Of a DNA stretch of 64,000 nt, positions 22,867 to 30,472 are shown in pieces. Below the pieces are notes generated by a model, which was given only the letters and a program-made list of their open reading frames with translations, searched no databases and had not been told where the DNA came from. The stretch is from Allobogoriella deserti (GTDB lineage Bacteria > Actinomycetota > Actinomycetes > Actinomycetales > Actinomycetaceae), in the NCBI RefSeq assembly GCF_042680605.1, contig NZ_JBHUEE010000001.1:434001-498000 (forward strand), read 5' to 3'. Both the position numbers and the translations under genes were made by a program. The first letter of the stretch is position 1; each line of letters opens with the position of its first letter.

Positions 22867-24096
22867 GTGACGATGAGGCCCGTGAGCACCTCTGCCGCGC
22901 CGCCCACCGGGCGCCTGCCGTTGCGCCGCCCCCGCTCGGGCCGGCGCCTCGCCGGTGTGTGCGCGGGCGTGGCCGTGCACCTCGGCGTCGAGCGCAGATG
23001 GGTGCGTCTGGCCTGGTTCGTCAGCATCTTCGCGCTCGGGGCGGGCGCGCTGATGTACCTGTGGCTGTGGTTGACGGTCCCCGCCGGCGACCCGGCCGAG
23101 GCCGCCCGCCCCCCGGCACTCTCGCGCCTGACCCCGCGGTTGCGCGATACCCGCTCCGGCTCCGTCACCCGCGACGCCGTCCTCGCGGCGGTCCTTCTCC
23201 TGGCCGCTATCCAGCTCCTCATCTGGCGCAACAACGCAGACTCGGCCGTGCCGTGGCTCATGCCGGCGCTGCTCGTCGCCGCCGGTGCCGCGCTCGCCTG
23301 GGGGCAGCTCGCCTCCGCCAACCGGGGGGAGGCCACCCCCGGAAACGTCGTCGTCCGCGTCGGGGCCGGTGTCTTCCTCGCCGTTGTCGGAGCGCTGCTG
23401 GTGGTGGCCCCGGGTCGCACGGTGCCCGAGATGATCGAGGCCACGCTCGGTGGCCTGGCGATCCTGGCGGGGATCGCCGTCGTCCTCGCGCCGCTGCTGC
23501 TCAAACTCGTCCGCGATCTCGGGGCCGAGCGGGAGGCGCGGGCCCGTGAGTCCGAGCGTGCGGACATCGCCGCCCATCTGCACGATTCGGTCTTGCAGAC
23601 GCTCGCGCTGATCCGGGCGCGCTCCCACGACGACGACGTCGCGCGCCTGGCTCGGTCTCAAGAGCGGGAACTGCGCGAGTGGCTCTACACCGACCGTCCC
23701 GCCCCGGGCACCTCGACGGCCGACGTCGTCCGCCGCGTCGCGGGCGAGGTGGAGGACATCCGCGGGGTGCCGATCGACGTCGTCACCGCCGGGGACGCCA
23801 CGCCGGACGAGGAGACCGACGTCCTGGCCGCCGCGACCCGGGAGGCGCTGACGAACGCCGTGGCGCACGGCAGGCCGCCCGTCAGCCTGTACGTCGAGGT
23901 GACACCGGAGGCGACCGAGGTCTTCGTGCGGGACCGCGGCGAGGGCTTCGACCTCGACGCCGTCCCGGACGACCGGCACGGGGTGCGGCGCTCGATCATC
24001 GACCGCATGGAGCGGCACGGCGGCCGCGCGCGAGTACGGTCGACGTCGAACGGCACCGAGGTCCACCTGGTCATGCCACGAAAGGGACAACAGTGA
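22867..24096 (+). CDS. PspC-domain sensor histidine kinase
   Basis: About 409 aa. A PspC domain sits at residues 15-75 (LAGVCAGVAVHLGVERRWVRL), followed by four further membrane helices to about residue 215. The dimerisation/phosphoacceptor segment AAHLHDSVLQTLALI gives the His, and the HATPase has EALTNAVAHG and VRDRGEGFDLDAVP. It is a HisKA_3/NarX-type kinase that senses at the membrane, in the manner of LiaS. Start GTG 22867 is uncertain (ATG 22873 and GTG 22882 are in frame). Its stop overlaps the response regulator start (GTGA), so it is the cognate partner. Confidence 0.9.
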   Translation: MTMRPVSTSAAPPTGRLPLRRPRSGRRLAGVCAGVAVHLGVERRWVRLAWFVSIFALGAGALMYLWLWLTVPAGDPAEAARPPALSRLTPRLRDTRSGSVTRDAVLAAVLLLAAIQLLIWRNNADSAVPWLMPALLVAAGAALAWGQLASANRGEATPGNVVVRVGAGVFLAVVGALLVVAPGRTVPEMIEATLGGLAILAGIAVVLAPLLLKLVRDLGAEREARARESERADIAAHLHDSVLQTLALIRARSHDDDVARLARSQERELREWLYTDRPAPGTSTADVVRRVAGEVEDIRGVPIDVVTAGDATPDEETDVLAAATREALTNAVAHGRPPVSLYVEVTPEATEVFVRDRGEGFDLDAVPDDRHGVRRSIIDRMERHGGRARVRSTSNGTEVHLVMPRKGQQ

Positions 24097-24797
24097 GCGA
24101 GACGGACACCACGGCAGCCGGCCCGGCCGGCGGCGACGCGCCGATCCGGGTGCTCCTCGTCGACGACCACGCGATGGTCCGGTCCGGGGTGCGCACCGAA
24201 CTGGCGCAGCATGCGCCCGATCTCGACATCGTCGGCGAGGCCGAGGACGTCGAGGGAGCGGTCGCGGCGGTGCAGGCACTGCGGCCCGACGTCGTCCTGC
24301 TCGACGTCCACCTGCCCGGGGGACAGGGCGGTGGGGGAGCCGAGGTCGTCTCGGCGTGTACCGCCCTGCTGCCCGTCACCCGCTTCCTCGCGTTGTCCGT
24401 CTCCGACGCGAGCGAGGACGTCGTCGCCGTCATTCGCGCCGGCGCGCGCGGCTACGTCACCAAAGCGATCAGCGCCCCGGATCTCGCCGGCGCGGTGCGC
24501 CGGGTGGCTGCCGGGGACGCGGCGTTCTCCCCACGCCTCGCCGGGTTCGTGCTCGACGCGTTCGGCACTGGTGTGGGTGACCTCGCCGTGCGCGACGACG
24601 AGCTGGACCGGCTCACCTCGCGCGAGCGGGAGGTGATGCGGCTCATCGCCCGCGGCTACACGTACAAGGAGGTCGCCGCGGAGCTGTTCATCTCGATCAA
24701 GACGGTCGAGACGCACGTCTCGGCGGTGCTGCGCAAGCTGCAGTTGTCCTCGCGGCACGAACTCACCCGCTGGGCCGCCGACCGCCGCCTGCTCTGA
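24093..24797 (+). CDS. NarL/LuxR-family response regulator
   Basis: 234 aa. The receiver domain has the acidic pair in VLLVDDHAMVRSG, phosphoacceptor Asp in VVLLDVHLPGG, the conserved Ser in LALSVSDAS and Lys in RGYVTKAIS. The output domain is a LuxR HTH: LTSREREVMRLIARGYTYKE, then VAAELFISIKTVETHVSAVL. It overlaps the kinase by 4 nt. Likely targets include the divergent PspC operon, by analogy with LiaR, though no operator was identified. Confidence 0.93.
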   Translation: MSETDTTAAGPAGGDAPIRVLLVDDHAMVRSGVRTELAQHAPDLDIVGEAEDVEGAVAAVQALRPDVVLLDVHLPGGQGGGGAEVVSACTALLPVTRFLALSVSDASEDVVAVIRAGARGYVTKAISAPDLAGAVRRVAAGDAAFSPRLAGFVLDAFGTGVGDLAVRDDELDRLTSREREVMRLIARGYTYKEVAAELFISIKTVETHVSAVLRKLQLSSRHELTRWAADRRLL

Positions 24798-24874
24798 CCG
24801 CGCGGGACACCCGGGCCTCGGGTGTCCGATGCGAGCTGTAGCCGGCTGTGGCCAGCGATCTACTACACGGCCCG

Positions 24875-24880
24875 TAGGCT
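24875..24880 (+). promoter_or_regulatory. -10 element of a leaderless promoter
   Basis: TAGGCT lies 6 nt before ATG 24887 of the small membrane protein, the same spacing as at guaB3 and purN. Confidence 0.5.
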
Positions 24881-24886
24881 GGTCGC

Positions 24887-25228
24887 ATGGATATTCTCAC
24901 CGGCCTCATCCTCGTCGTGCACATGATCGGCTGGGCCATCGTGCTCGGCGCGGCACTGACCAACATGCGCAACCCACGCCTGCCGGCGGGCGTGACCCAC
25001 GGTGCGTTGACGGCGCTCATCGCGGGCATCCTCCTGGTCGGCCTCGCCGAGATGGGTGACGATCCGGTCAACCACGCCAAGATCGGCGTCAAGCTCGTCG
25101 TCGCGCTCCTCGTCACCGTCATGACGTTCTACGGGGCCAACAACGAGGAGAAGGTCACCCGCGGGTTCCTCGGTGGTCTCGCCGGCCTGGTCGTCGTGAA
25201 CATCGCCGTCGCGGTGCTCTGGACCTGA
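24887..25228 (+). CDS. Small integral membrane protein
   Basis: 113 aa with about four membrane helices: ILTGLILVVHMIGWAIVLGA at the N-terminus, then helices near residues 40-55, 65-82 and 92-112. The polar loop MGDDPVNHAKIGVKL is the most distinctive part. A conserved His in the first helix and an Asn-His in the loop recall SirB/CopD-like membrane proteins, but I cannot assign a family. It is followed after 1 nt by the DUF456 gene and then by an RlmA-like methyltransferase, so the three form an operon. Confidence 0.75.
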   Translation: MDILTGLILVVHMIGWAIVLGAALTNMRNPRLPAGVTHGALTALIAGILLVGLAEMGDDPVNHAKIGVKLVVALLVTVMTFYGANNEEKVTRGFLGGLAGLVVVNIAVAVLWT

Positions 25229-25229
25229 C

Positions 25230-25712
25230 ATGTCCCCGCTCGCCGAACTCGTCGTCGGCGTCGTCGTGCTTGTGGGGCTGTTCGGCGCCGTCGTCCAGAT
25301 CTACCCGGGCAGCCTCCTGGTGCTGGCCGCCGTCGTCACCTGGGCGGTGGTCACCGGCGGCACGGTCGGATGGACGGTGGCGATCGTCGCGGTCGTGGCC
25401 GTCGCGGCCGCCGGGATCGGCAAGTACCTCTACGCCGGGCGATACCTCAAGGCGGCCGGGGTGCCCAACCGCACCCTGCTCGTCGGCGGCGTGGTCGGCG
25501 TCGTCGGCTTCTTCGTCGTCCCGGTGATCGGCCTGCCGCTCGGCTTCGTCCTCGGCGTGTACCTGTCCGAGTGGCAGCGCCGCCGGCAGGCGAGCGAGGC
25601 GTGGCGGGCGACACTGGCTGCCCTGCGTGCCACGGGCTGGACCATCCTCATCGAGCTCGGCGGTGCGCTGCTCGCCACCGGGGCGTGGGTGATCGGGCTG
25701 CTGGTCACATGA
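25230..25712 (+). CDS. DUF456 family membrane protein
   Basis: 160 aa, Gly/Val-rich with about four membrane segments. It matches the DUF456 pattern: a glycine-rich pair of long helices (VVGVVGFFVVPVIGLPLGFV) that may form a glycine-zipper, then a short YLSEWQRRR cytoplasmic helix. Function unknown. It sits in the middle of a three-gene operon: 1 nt after the preceding gene and overlapping the next by 4 nt. Confidence 0.85.
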   Translation: MSPLAELVVGVVVLVGLFGAVVQIYPGSLLVLAAVVTWAVVTGGTVGWTVAIVAVVAVAAAGIGKYLYAGRYLKAAGVPNRTLLVGGVVGVVGFFVVPVIGLPLGFVLGVYLSEWQRRRQASEAWRATLAALRATGWTILIELGGALLATGAWVIGLLVT

Positions 25713-26545
25713 GCACCGCGGCGTTGGCCGAGGTCGTCCCGGCCCTGGCCTGTCCGGTGTGCCGCGGCGAGGTGCGACTCGAGGGGGCGAGCCTGGTGTG
25801 CGAGCGCGGACACCGGTTCGACGTCGCCCGGCAGGGACACGTCACCCTGCTCGCGGGACGCCGTGTGTTCGGCGGTGACGACGCGGCACAGGTCGCCGCG
25901 CGCGAATCCTTCCTCGGCCGAGGCCACTACGACCGCCTCGCGGACGCTGTGGCCGATGCGGTCCGCGCCGCGCGTGGCGACGGACGCGGGCTGTGCGTCG
26001 ACCTCGCGGGCGGTACCGGGTACTACCTCGCCGCGGTCGCCGAGCGCACGGGCCTGACCGGCCTCGTCATCGACGCCTCCACCGCCGCCCTCAAGCGCGC
26101 CGCGCGGGTGCACGAACGCGTCGCAGCGGTCGGGGCCGACGTGTGGCAGCGCCTGCCCCTGCGGGACGGCGCCGCGGACGTCGTGCTCTCGGTCTTCGGC
26201 CCCCGCAACGTCGGCGAGATCCGTCGCGTCCTAAGCCCGGGCGGAGTGTTCGTCGTCGCCTCCCCGACGCCGCGCCACCTGCACGAGCTGATCGAGCCAT
26301 TGGGCATGATCCGCGTGGACCCCGACAAGGAGAACCGGCTCGCCGCCCAGCTCAGCGGGTTCGGCTCCGCGGGCACCCAGGACGTCGAGTACGCCGTGAC
26401 GATGTCCCGTGCCGACGTCCGGGACGAGGTCCGCATGGGACCCAGCGCCCGCCACGTCGACGACGAGGCGCTGGACCGGCGGCTGGCCGAGCTGCCCGAA
26501 GCGCTCGACGTGACCGTCTCGGTGAGAGTCCGGACGCTGACATGA
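25709..26545 (+). CDS. RlmA-like 23S rRNA (guanine-N1) methyltransferase
   Basis: 278 aa. The N-terminal zinc ribbon is CPVCRGEV...CERGHRFD. The SAM-binding domain has motif I VDLAGGTGYYLAAV and motif IV-like VLSVFGPRNVGEIRRVLSPG. This arrangement matches RlmA(I)/RlmA(II) (TlrB) enzymes that methylate N1 of G745 or G748 of 23S rRNA. RlmA(II)/TlrB methylation is known to affect tylosin sensitivity; which guanine is modified here cannot be told. ATG 25709 overlaps the DUF456 stop. Confidence 0.82.
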   Translation: MSTAALAEVVPALACPVCRGEVRLEGASLVCERGHRFDVARQGHVTLLAGRRVFGGDDAAQVAARESFLGRGHYDRLADAVADAVRAARGDGRGLCVDLAGGTGYYLAAVAERTGLTGLVIDASTAALKRAARVHERVAAVGADVWQRLPLRDGAADVVLSVFGPRNVGEIRRVLSPGGVFVVASPTPRHLHELIEPLGMIRVDPDKENRLAAQLSGFGSAGTQDVEYAVTMSRADVRDEVRMGPSARHVDDEALDRRLAELPEALDVTVSVRVRTLT

Positions 26546-26626
26546 CGCGGATGAGCACATGACCGATGTCACTTCCCCAGCACGCCCGGCTGCGGAACGG
26601 TAGCGCGCAGTCGACCTGGGGGAACG

Positions 26627-27445
26627 ATGACACCGGACCGCGCCGAGGCGCCGACCGCACAGCCCACCCGTCCGACCCGCGCGATCTTGTTGCCGTTCGC
26701 GCTCGTCGCGGCCGCCGCGACGATGGTGCACATCCAGCTCCACGAGTACTCGCACGCCGCGGTCGCTCTCGCCCAGGTCGGGGAGGCGGAGGTTCGCGGT
26801 GCCGTCGTGTTCTCCCCGGACAAGCCCGATGCCCAGGAGGCGGTCGAGGCGATCACCGGGCCGGTGTTCTCGGTGGTCTCCGGTGTGGTGGCGCTCGCTC
26901 TCGCCCGCGGCCTGCACGGCGGCTACCTGCGGGCATTCCTGACGTGGTTCGGTCTCGTGGGGATCCAGAACCTGTGGGGGTACCTCATGATCGCGATGAT
27001 CGCGCCGCTCGGTGACACCGCGGTCGCGTTCGGCATCTGGGGCGTGCCCACCGCGGTGCAGGTCGCCCTCGGGCTGGTCGGTGTGGCGGGCATGCTCGGT
27101 AACAGCTACCTGCTCGCCCGCGAGATCACCCGCTCGCTCTCGGCGCCGTCCGAGGTCCTGGCCGCGAGCGTGCTGACCTGGCTCCTCGCCACGGGCATCC
27201 TCGCCGTCGTCTACACGGCTGCCGCGTTCGGCGCCGGTGCCGACCCGGAGTACCTCGTCATCACCGTCGTCGGGCCGGCCACGGCCCTCGTGTTCGCACC
27301 GATGGCCATCTTCTTCTGGACGCGCACGCCGCACCGGCGGATGCCATGGGACGTCGGATCGGTGCGGACGGCGGCGATCCTCCTGGCCCTCGCGGTGGCG
27401 CTCGTGCTGGTGCATGCGCTTGCCGGCGTCCGCCTCGGGGGATGA
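26627..27445 (+). CDS. Polytopic membrane protein with HExxH motif, possible M50-like protease
   Basis: 272 aa with about six to seven membrane helices. The first helix contains HIQLHEYSHAAVAL, an HExxH zinc motif at residues 39-43 embedded in a hydrophobic helix, as in site-2-type (M50) intramembrane proteases. A second polar spot, GIQNLWGYL, lies in a later helix and could supply a third ligand, but a clear LDG or NPDG motif is missing. Start ATG 26627 has GGGGGAA about 5 nt upstream. Substrate and pathway unknown; a non-protease membrane protein with a chance motif is the alternative. Confidence 0.6.
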   Translation: MTPDRAEAPTAQPTRPTRAILLPFALVAAAATMVHIQLHEYSHAAVALAQVGEAEVRGAVVFSPDKPDAQEAVEAITGPVFSVVSGVVALALARGLHGGYLRAFLTWFGLVGIQNLWGYLMIAMIAPLGDTAVAFGIWGVPTAVQVALGLVGVAGMLGNSYLLAREITRSLSAPSEVLAASVLTWLLATGILAVVYTAAAFGAGADPEYLVITVVGPATALVFAPMAIFFWTRTPHRRMPWDVGSVRTAAILLALAVALVLVHALAGVRLGG

Positions 27446-27549
27446 CCCGCCCGACCGGAACCACGGCCGGTCCGGTGCCCACGCCGCGGCGGTGAGGCTG
27501 TCCACACCACGCGCCTGACGTCGGTGGCGCCGCCTAGCATGGACGCACG

Positions 27550-30333
27550 ATGCTCTCCCTGTTCGACAACCTCCCGCTCTCGGCCGGCTCCGGTGGCGGG
27601 GCACAGGCGCTGCCCGCCGTCGTCCCGCCGCGCGAGGAGGGCGGAGACGGACCCGGTCGCACGGACGCCGCCGAGTCCGCCACGGTCGAGCAGGACCCCG
27701 TCGCCCGGGCACGGCGCCGCGCCGCAGGCGCCTCGGGCGGCGGGGCGGACTCGGGCGCGGCGGACACGGACGCCGGCGAGGCGACGCGCGCACCGTCCGC
27801 CTACGGGATCGACCCGGACGCACTCCTCGAAGGGCTCAACCCGCAGCAGCGCGCCGCCGTCGAGCATCACGGCGGGCCGTTGCTCATCGTCGCCGGCGCG
27901 GGATCGGGTAAGACCCGGGTGCTCACCCACCGGATCGCACACCTGCTCGCCACCGGCCGGGCGCGGCCCGGGGAGATCCTCGCGATCACCTTCACGAACA
28001 AGGCGGCGGCCGAGATGCGTGAGCGTGTCACGGACCTCATCGGCCCGTCGGCTCAGCGGATGTGGGTGTCCACCTTCCACTCGGCGTGCGTGCGGATCCT
28101 GCGGCGCGAACACGACACCCTGGGCCTTCGCTCGAGCTTCTCGATCTACGACGCCGCCGATTCACAACGGCTGATGACCCTGGTGTGCCGTCAGCTCGAC
28201 CTCGACCCCAAGCGGTACCCACCCAAGGCCTTCTCCCGGAAGGTCTCGGACCTGAAGAACGAGCTCATCGACCCCGACGCGTTCTCGGCCCAGGTCTCCG
28301 GGACGAACTCCTTCGACGCCAAGCTCGCCGAGGCCTACCGTCTCTACCAGGACCGCCTGCGCCAGGCCCACGCGCTGGACTTCGACGACCTCATCATGTC
28401 CACGGTCCACCTCCTGCAGGCGTTCCCGTCGGTGGCCGAGCACTACCGCCGCCGGTTCCGCCACGTCCTGGTCGACGAGTACCAGGACACCAACCACGCC
28501 CAGTACGTCCTGGTGCGTGAGCTGGCCGGTGGCGACAAGCGCGAGCGAGGAACGAGCGGAGTGCGAGGAGCCGCCGACGGACATGGAGTGGACCGGGACG
28601 AGGACGGCACGGTCGACGGTGCCGGTGCGGGCAGTGGCCTCGCGCCGGGCGAGCTGACGGTGGTCGGCGACGCCGACCAGTCCATCTACGCCTTCCGCGG
28701 CGCCACCATCCGCAACATCCTCGAGTTCGAGCAGGACTACCCGCAGGCCCGGACGATCCTGCTGGAGCAGAACTACCGCTCCACCCAGACGATCCTCGAC
28801 GCCGCGAACGCCGTCATCTCCCGCAACCCGGGCCGCAAGGCCAAGAACCTGTGGACGGACGCCGGTGAGGGCCCCCGCATCGTCGGGTACGTGGCCGACT
28901 CCGAGCACGAGGAGGCGCGGTTCGTCGCGGAGGAGATCGACCGGCTGGGCGACGAGCGCGGCACCCGACCGGGTGACGTCGCCGTCTTCTACCGCACCAA
29001 CGCCCAGTCGCGGTCGATGGAGGAGATGCTCGTCCGCGCAGGTCTGCCGTACCGCGTGGTGGGTGGCACCCGCTTCTACGAGCGCCGGGAGATCAAGGAC
29101 GCGATCGCCTACCTGCGCGCGGTGACGAACCCGGACGATGCGGTCAACATCCGGCGCATCCTCAACGTGCCCAAACGAGGGCTGGGGGACAAGGCCGAAT
29201 CGGTCCTGGTCGCGCACGCGGAGCGGCACCGCGTCTCGTTCGGGCAGGCGATCGCCGACGCGGCCGCCGAGGGGGCCGACCGCGACACCACGGCGGATGT
29301 GATCGGCCTGACCACCCGCGCGCGCACCCAGGTCAAGGCGTTCCACGGCCTGCTGACAGAGCTGCGGGACATGGAGACCTCGGGTGCCGCGCCCGCCGAG
29401 ATCCTCGATGCCGCGCTCGACAGGTCCGGATACCTCGCCGAGCTGCGCGCCAGCGAGGACCCGCAGGACGCGACACGGGTGGAGAACCTGGCCGAGTTGC
29501 ACGCGGTTGCCGATGAGTTCCGCGACGCCGACCCGGACGGTGGGCTCGCCGACTTCCTCGAGCGCGTCTCGCTGGTGGCCGACGCCGACCAGCTCCCGGA
29601 CGACGACGGCGATACCGGTCAGATCACCCTGATGACCGTGCACACCGCCAAGGGGCTGGAGTTCCCGGTCGTCTTCGTCACCGGGATGGAGGACGGCACC
29701 TTCCCCCACCAGCGGTCGTTGACCGAGGAGGACGAGCTCTCCGAGGAGCGCCGGCTCGCCTACGTGGCGCTGACCCGTGCCCGGGAGCGCCTGTACATCT
29801 CCCGGGCCGCGGTCCGCACCGCGTTCGGTATGCCGCACGAGCTGCCCGCCTCCCGCTTCCTCGAGGACATCCCGGCAGACCTGGTCGAGTGGCGCCGTCG
29901 GGAATCGTCGATGGAGTCCCTGCGCGGATCGCGGCCCGGCATGGGTTCGCGCCCGGGCGGGTTCTCCCGTGGCAGCTACGCGAGCCGCCCCGGCGGCGGG
30001 TCCTTCGGTGGCTACGAGGATCCCGACGGCGGCCGGGTCATCGGTTCGGGGCGCCCCCCGGCACGCACCGGCAAGCTTGGCGCCCCCACCGACACCGCCG
30101 CGAGCCGCACCGCCGCCAGTCTCGGGAAGTCCGCGACGGCGCCGGCGGCGGCCGGCGGGAAGGCCGAGGGGTTCGGGCTGGACGTCGGGGACAAGGTCAC
30201 CCACGACAGCTACGGGCTGGGCACCGTCGTCGCGCTGGAGGGCTCCGGGTCGTCCGCCGTGGCCAAGATCGACTTCGGCGGCGGCGGGGTCAAGCGACTG
30301 CTGCTGCGGTACTCGCCGGTCACCAAGCTCTGA
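27550..30333 (+). CDS. pcrA: ATP-dependent DNA helicase PcrA/UvrD
   Basis: 927 aa, about 100 longer than most PcrA. Helicase motifs in order: LNPQQRAAV (Q), AGAGSGKTRVLTHR (I), VLVDEYQDTN (II), GDADQSIYAFRGA (III), LEQNYRSTQT (IV), MTVHTAKGLEF (V) and AYVALTRARERLYISRA (VI). A C-terminal Tudor-like domain (GDKVTHDSYGLGTVVALE) is where PcrA contacts RNA polymerase. It unwinds DNA in nucleotide-excision repair and at blocked transcription. Extra length comes from an N-terminal disordered tail (about 85 aa) and a 36-residue polar insert between motifs II and III at about residues 328-363. ATG 27550 follows TAGCAT at 9 nt. Confidence 0.95.
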   Translation: MLSLFDNLPLSAGSGGGAQALPAVVPPREEGGDGPGRTDAAESATVEQDPVARARRRAAGASGGGADSGAADTDAGEATRAPSAYGIDPDALLEGLNPQQRAAVEHHGGPLLIVAGAGSGKTRVLTHRIAHLLATGRARPGEILAITFTNKAAAEMRERVTDLIGPSAQRMWVSTFHSACVRILRREHDTLGLRSSFSIYDAADSQRLMTLVCRQLDLDPKRYPPKAFSRKVSDLKNELIDPDAFSAQVSGTNSFDAKLAEAYRLYQDRLRQAHALDFDDLIMSTVHLLQAFPSVAEHYRRRFRHVLVDEYQDTNHAQYVLVRELAGGDKRERGTSGVRGAADGHGVDRDEDGTVDGAGAGSGLAPGELTVVGDADQSIYAFRGATIRNILEFEQDYPQARTILLEQNYRSTQTILDAANAVISRNPGRKAKNLWTDAGEGPRIVGYVADSEHEEARFVAEEIDRLGDERGTRPGDVAVFYRTNAQSRSMEEMLVRAGLPYRVVGGTRFYERREIKDAIAYLRAVTNPDDAVNIRRILNVPKRGLGDKAESVLVAHAERHRVSFGQAIADAAAEGADRDTTADVIGLTTRARTQVKAFHGLLTELRDMETSGAAPAEILDAALDRSGYLAELRASEDPQDATRVENLAELHAVADEFRDADPDGGLADFLERVSLVADADQLPDDDGDTGQITLMTVHTAKGLEFPVVFVTGMEDGTFPHQRSLTEEDELSEERRLAYVALTRARERLYISRAAVRTAFGMPHELPASRFLEDIPADLVEWRRRESSMESLRGSRPGMGSRPGGFSRGSYASRPGGGSFGGYEDPDGGRVIGSGRPPARTGKLGAPTDTAASRTAASLGKSATAPAAAGGKAEGFGLDVGDKVTHDSYGLGTVVALEGSGSSAVAKIDFGGGGVKRLLLRYSPVTKL

Positions 30334-30472
30334 CCGGCAGCCGGCCGCCTGGCCCACCGGTCAGGTCACCGAGTGGCGCCGGTCTCGCCGCAGGTCAGCG
30401 CGCCTCCGCGGAAATGTCGGCGCCCCGGCCTAGCGTGTGCACAACGGTGGGGCGAGCCTGGAGGGCGCGGCT

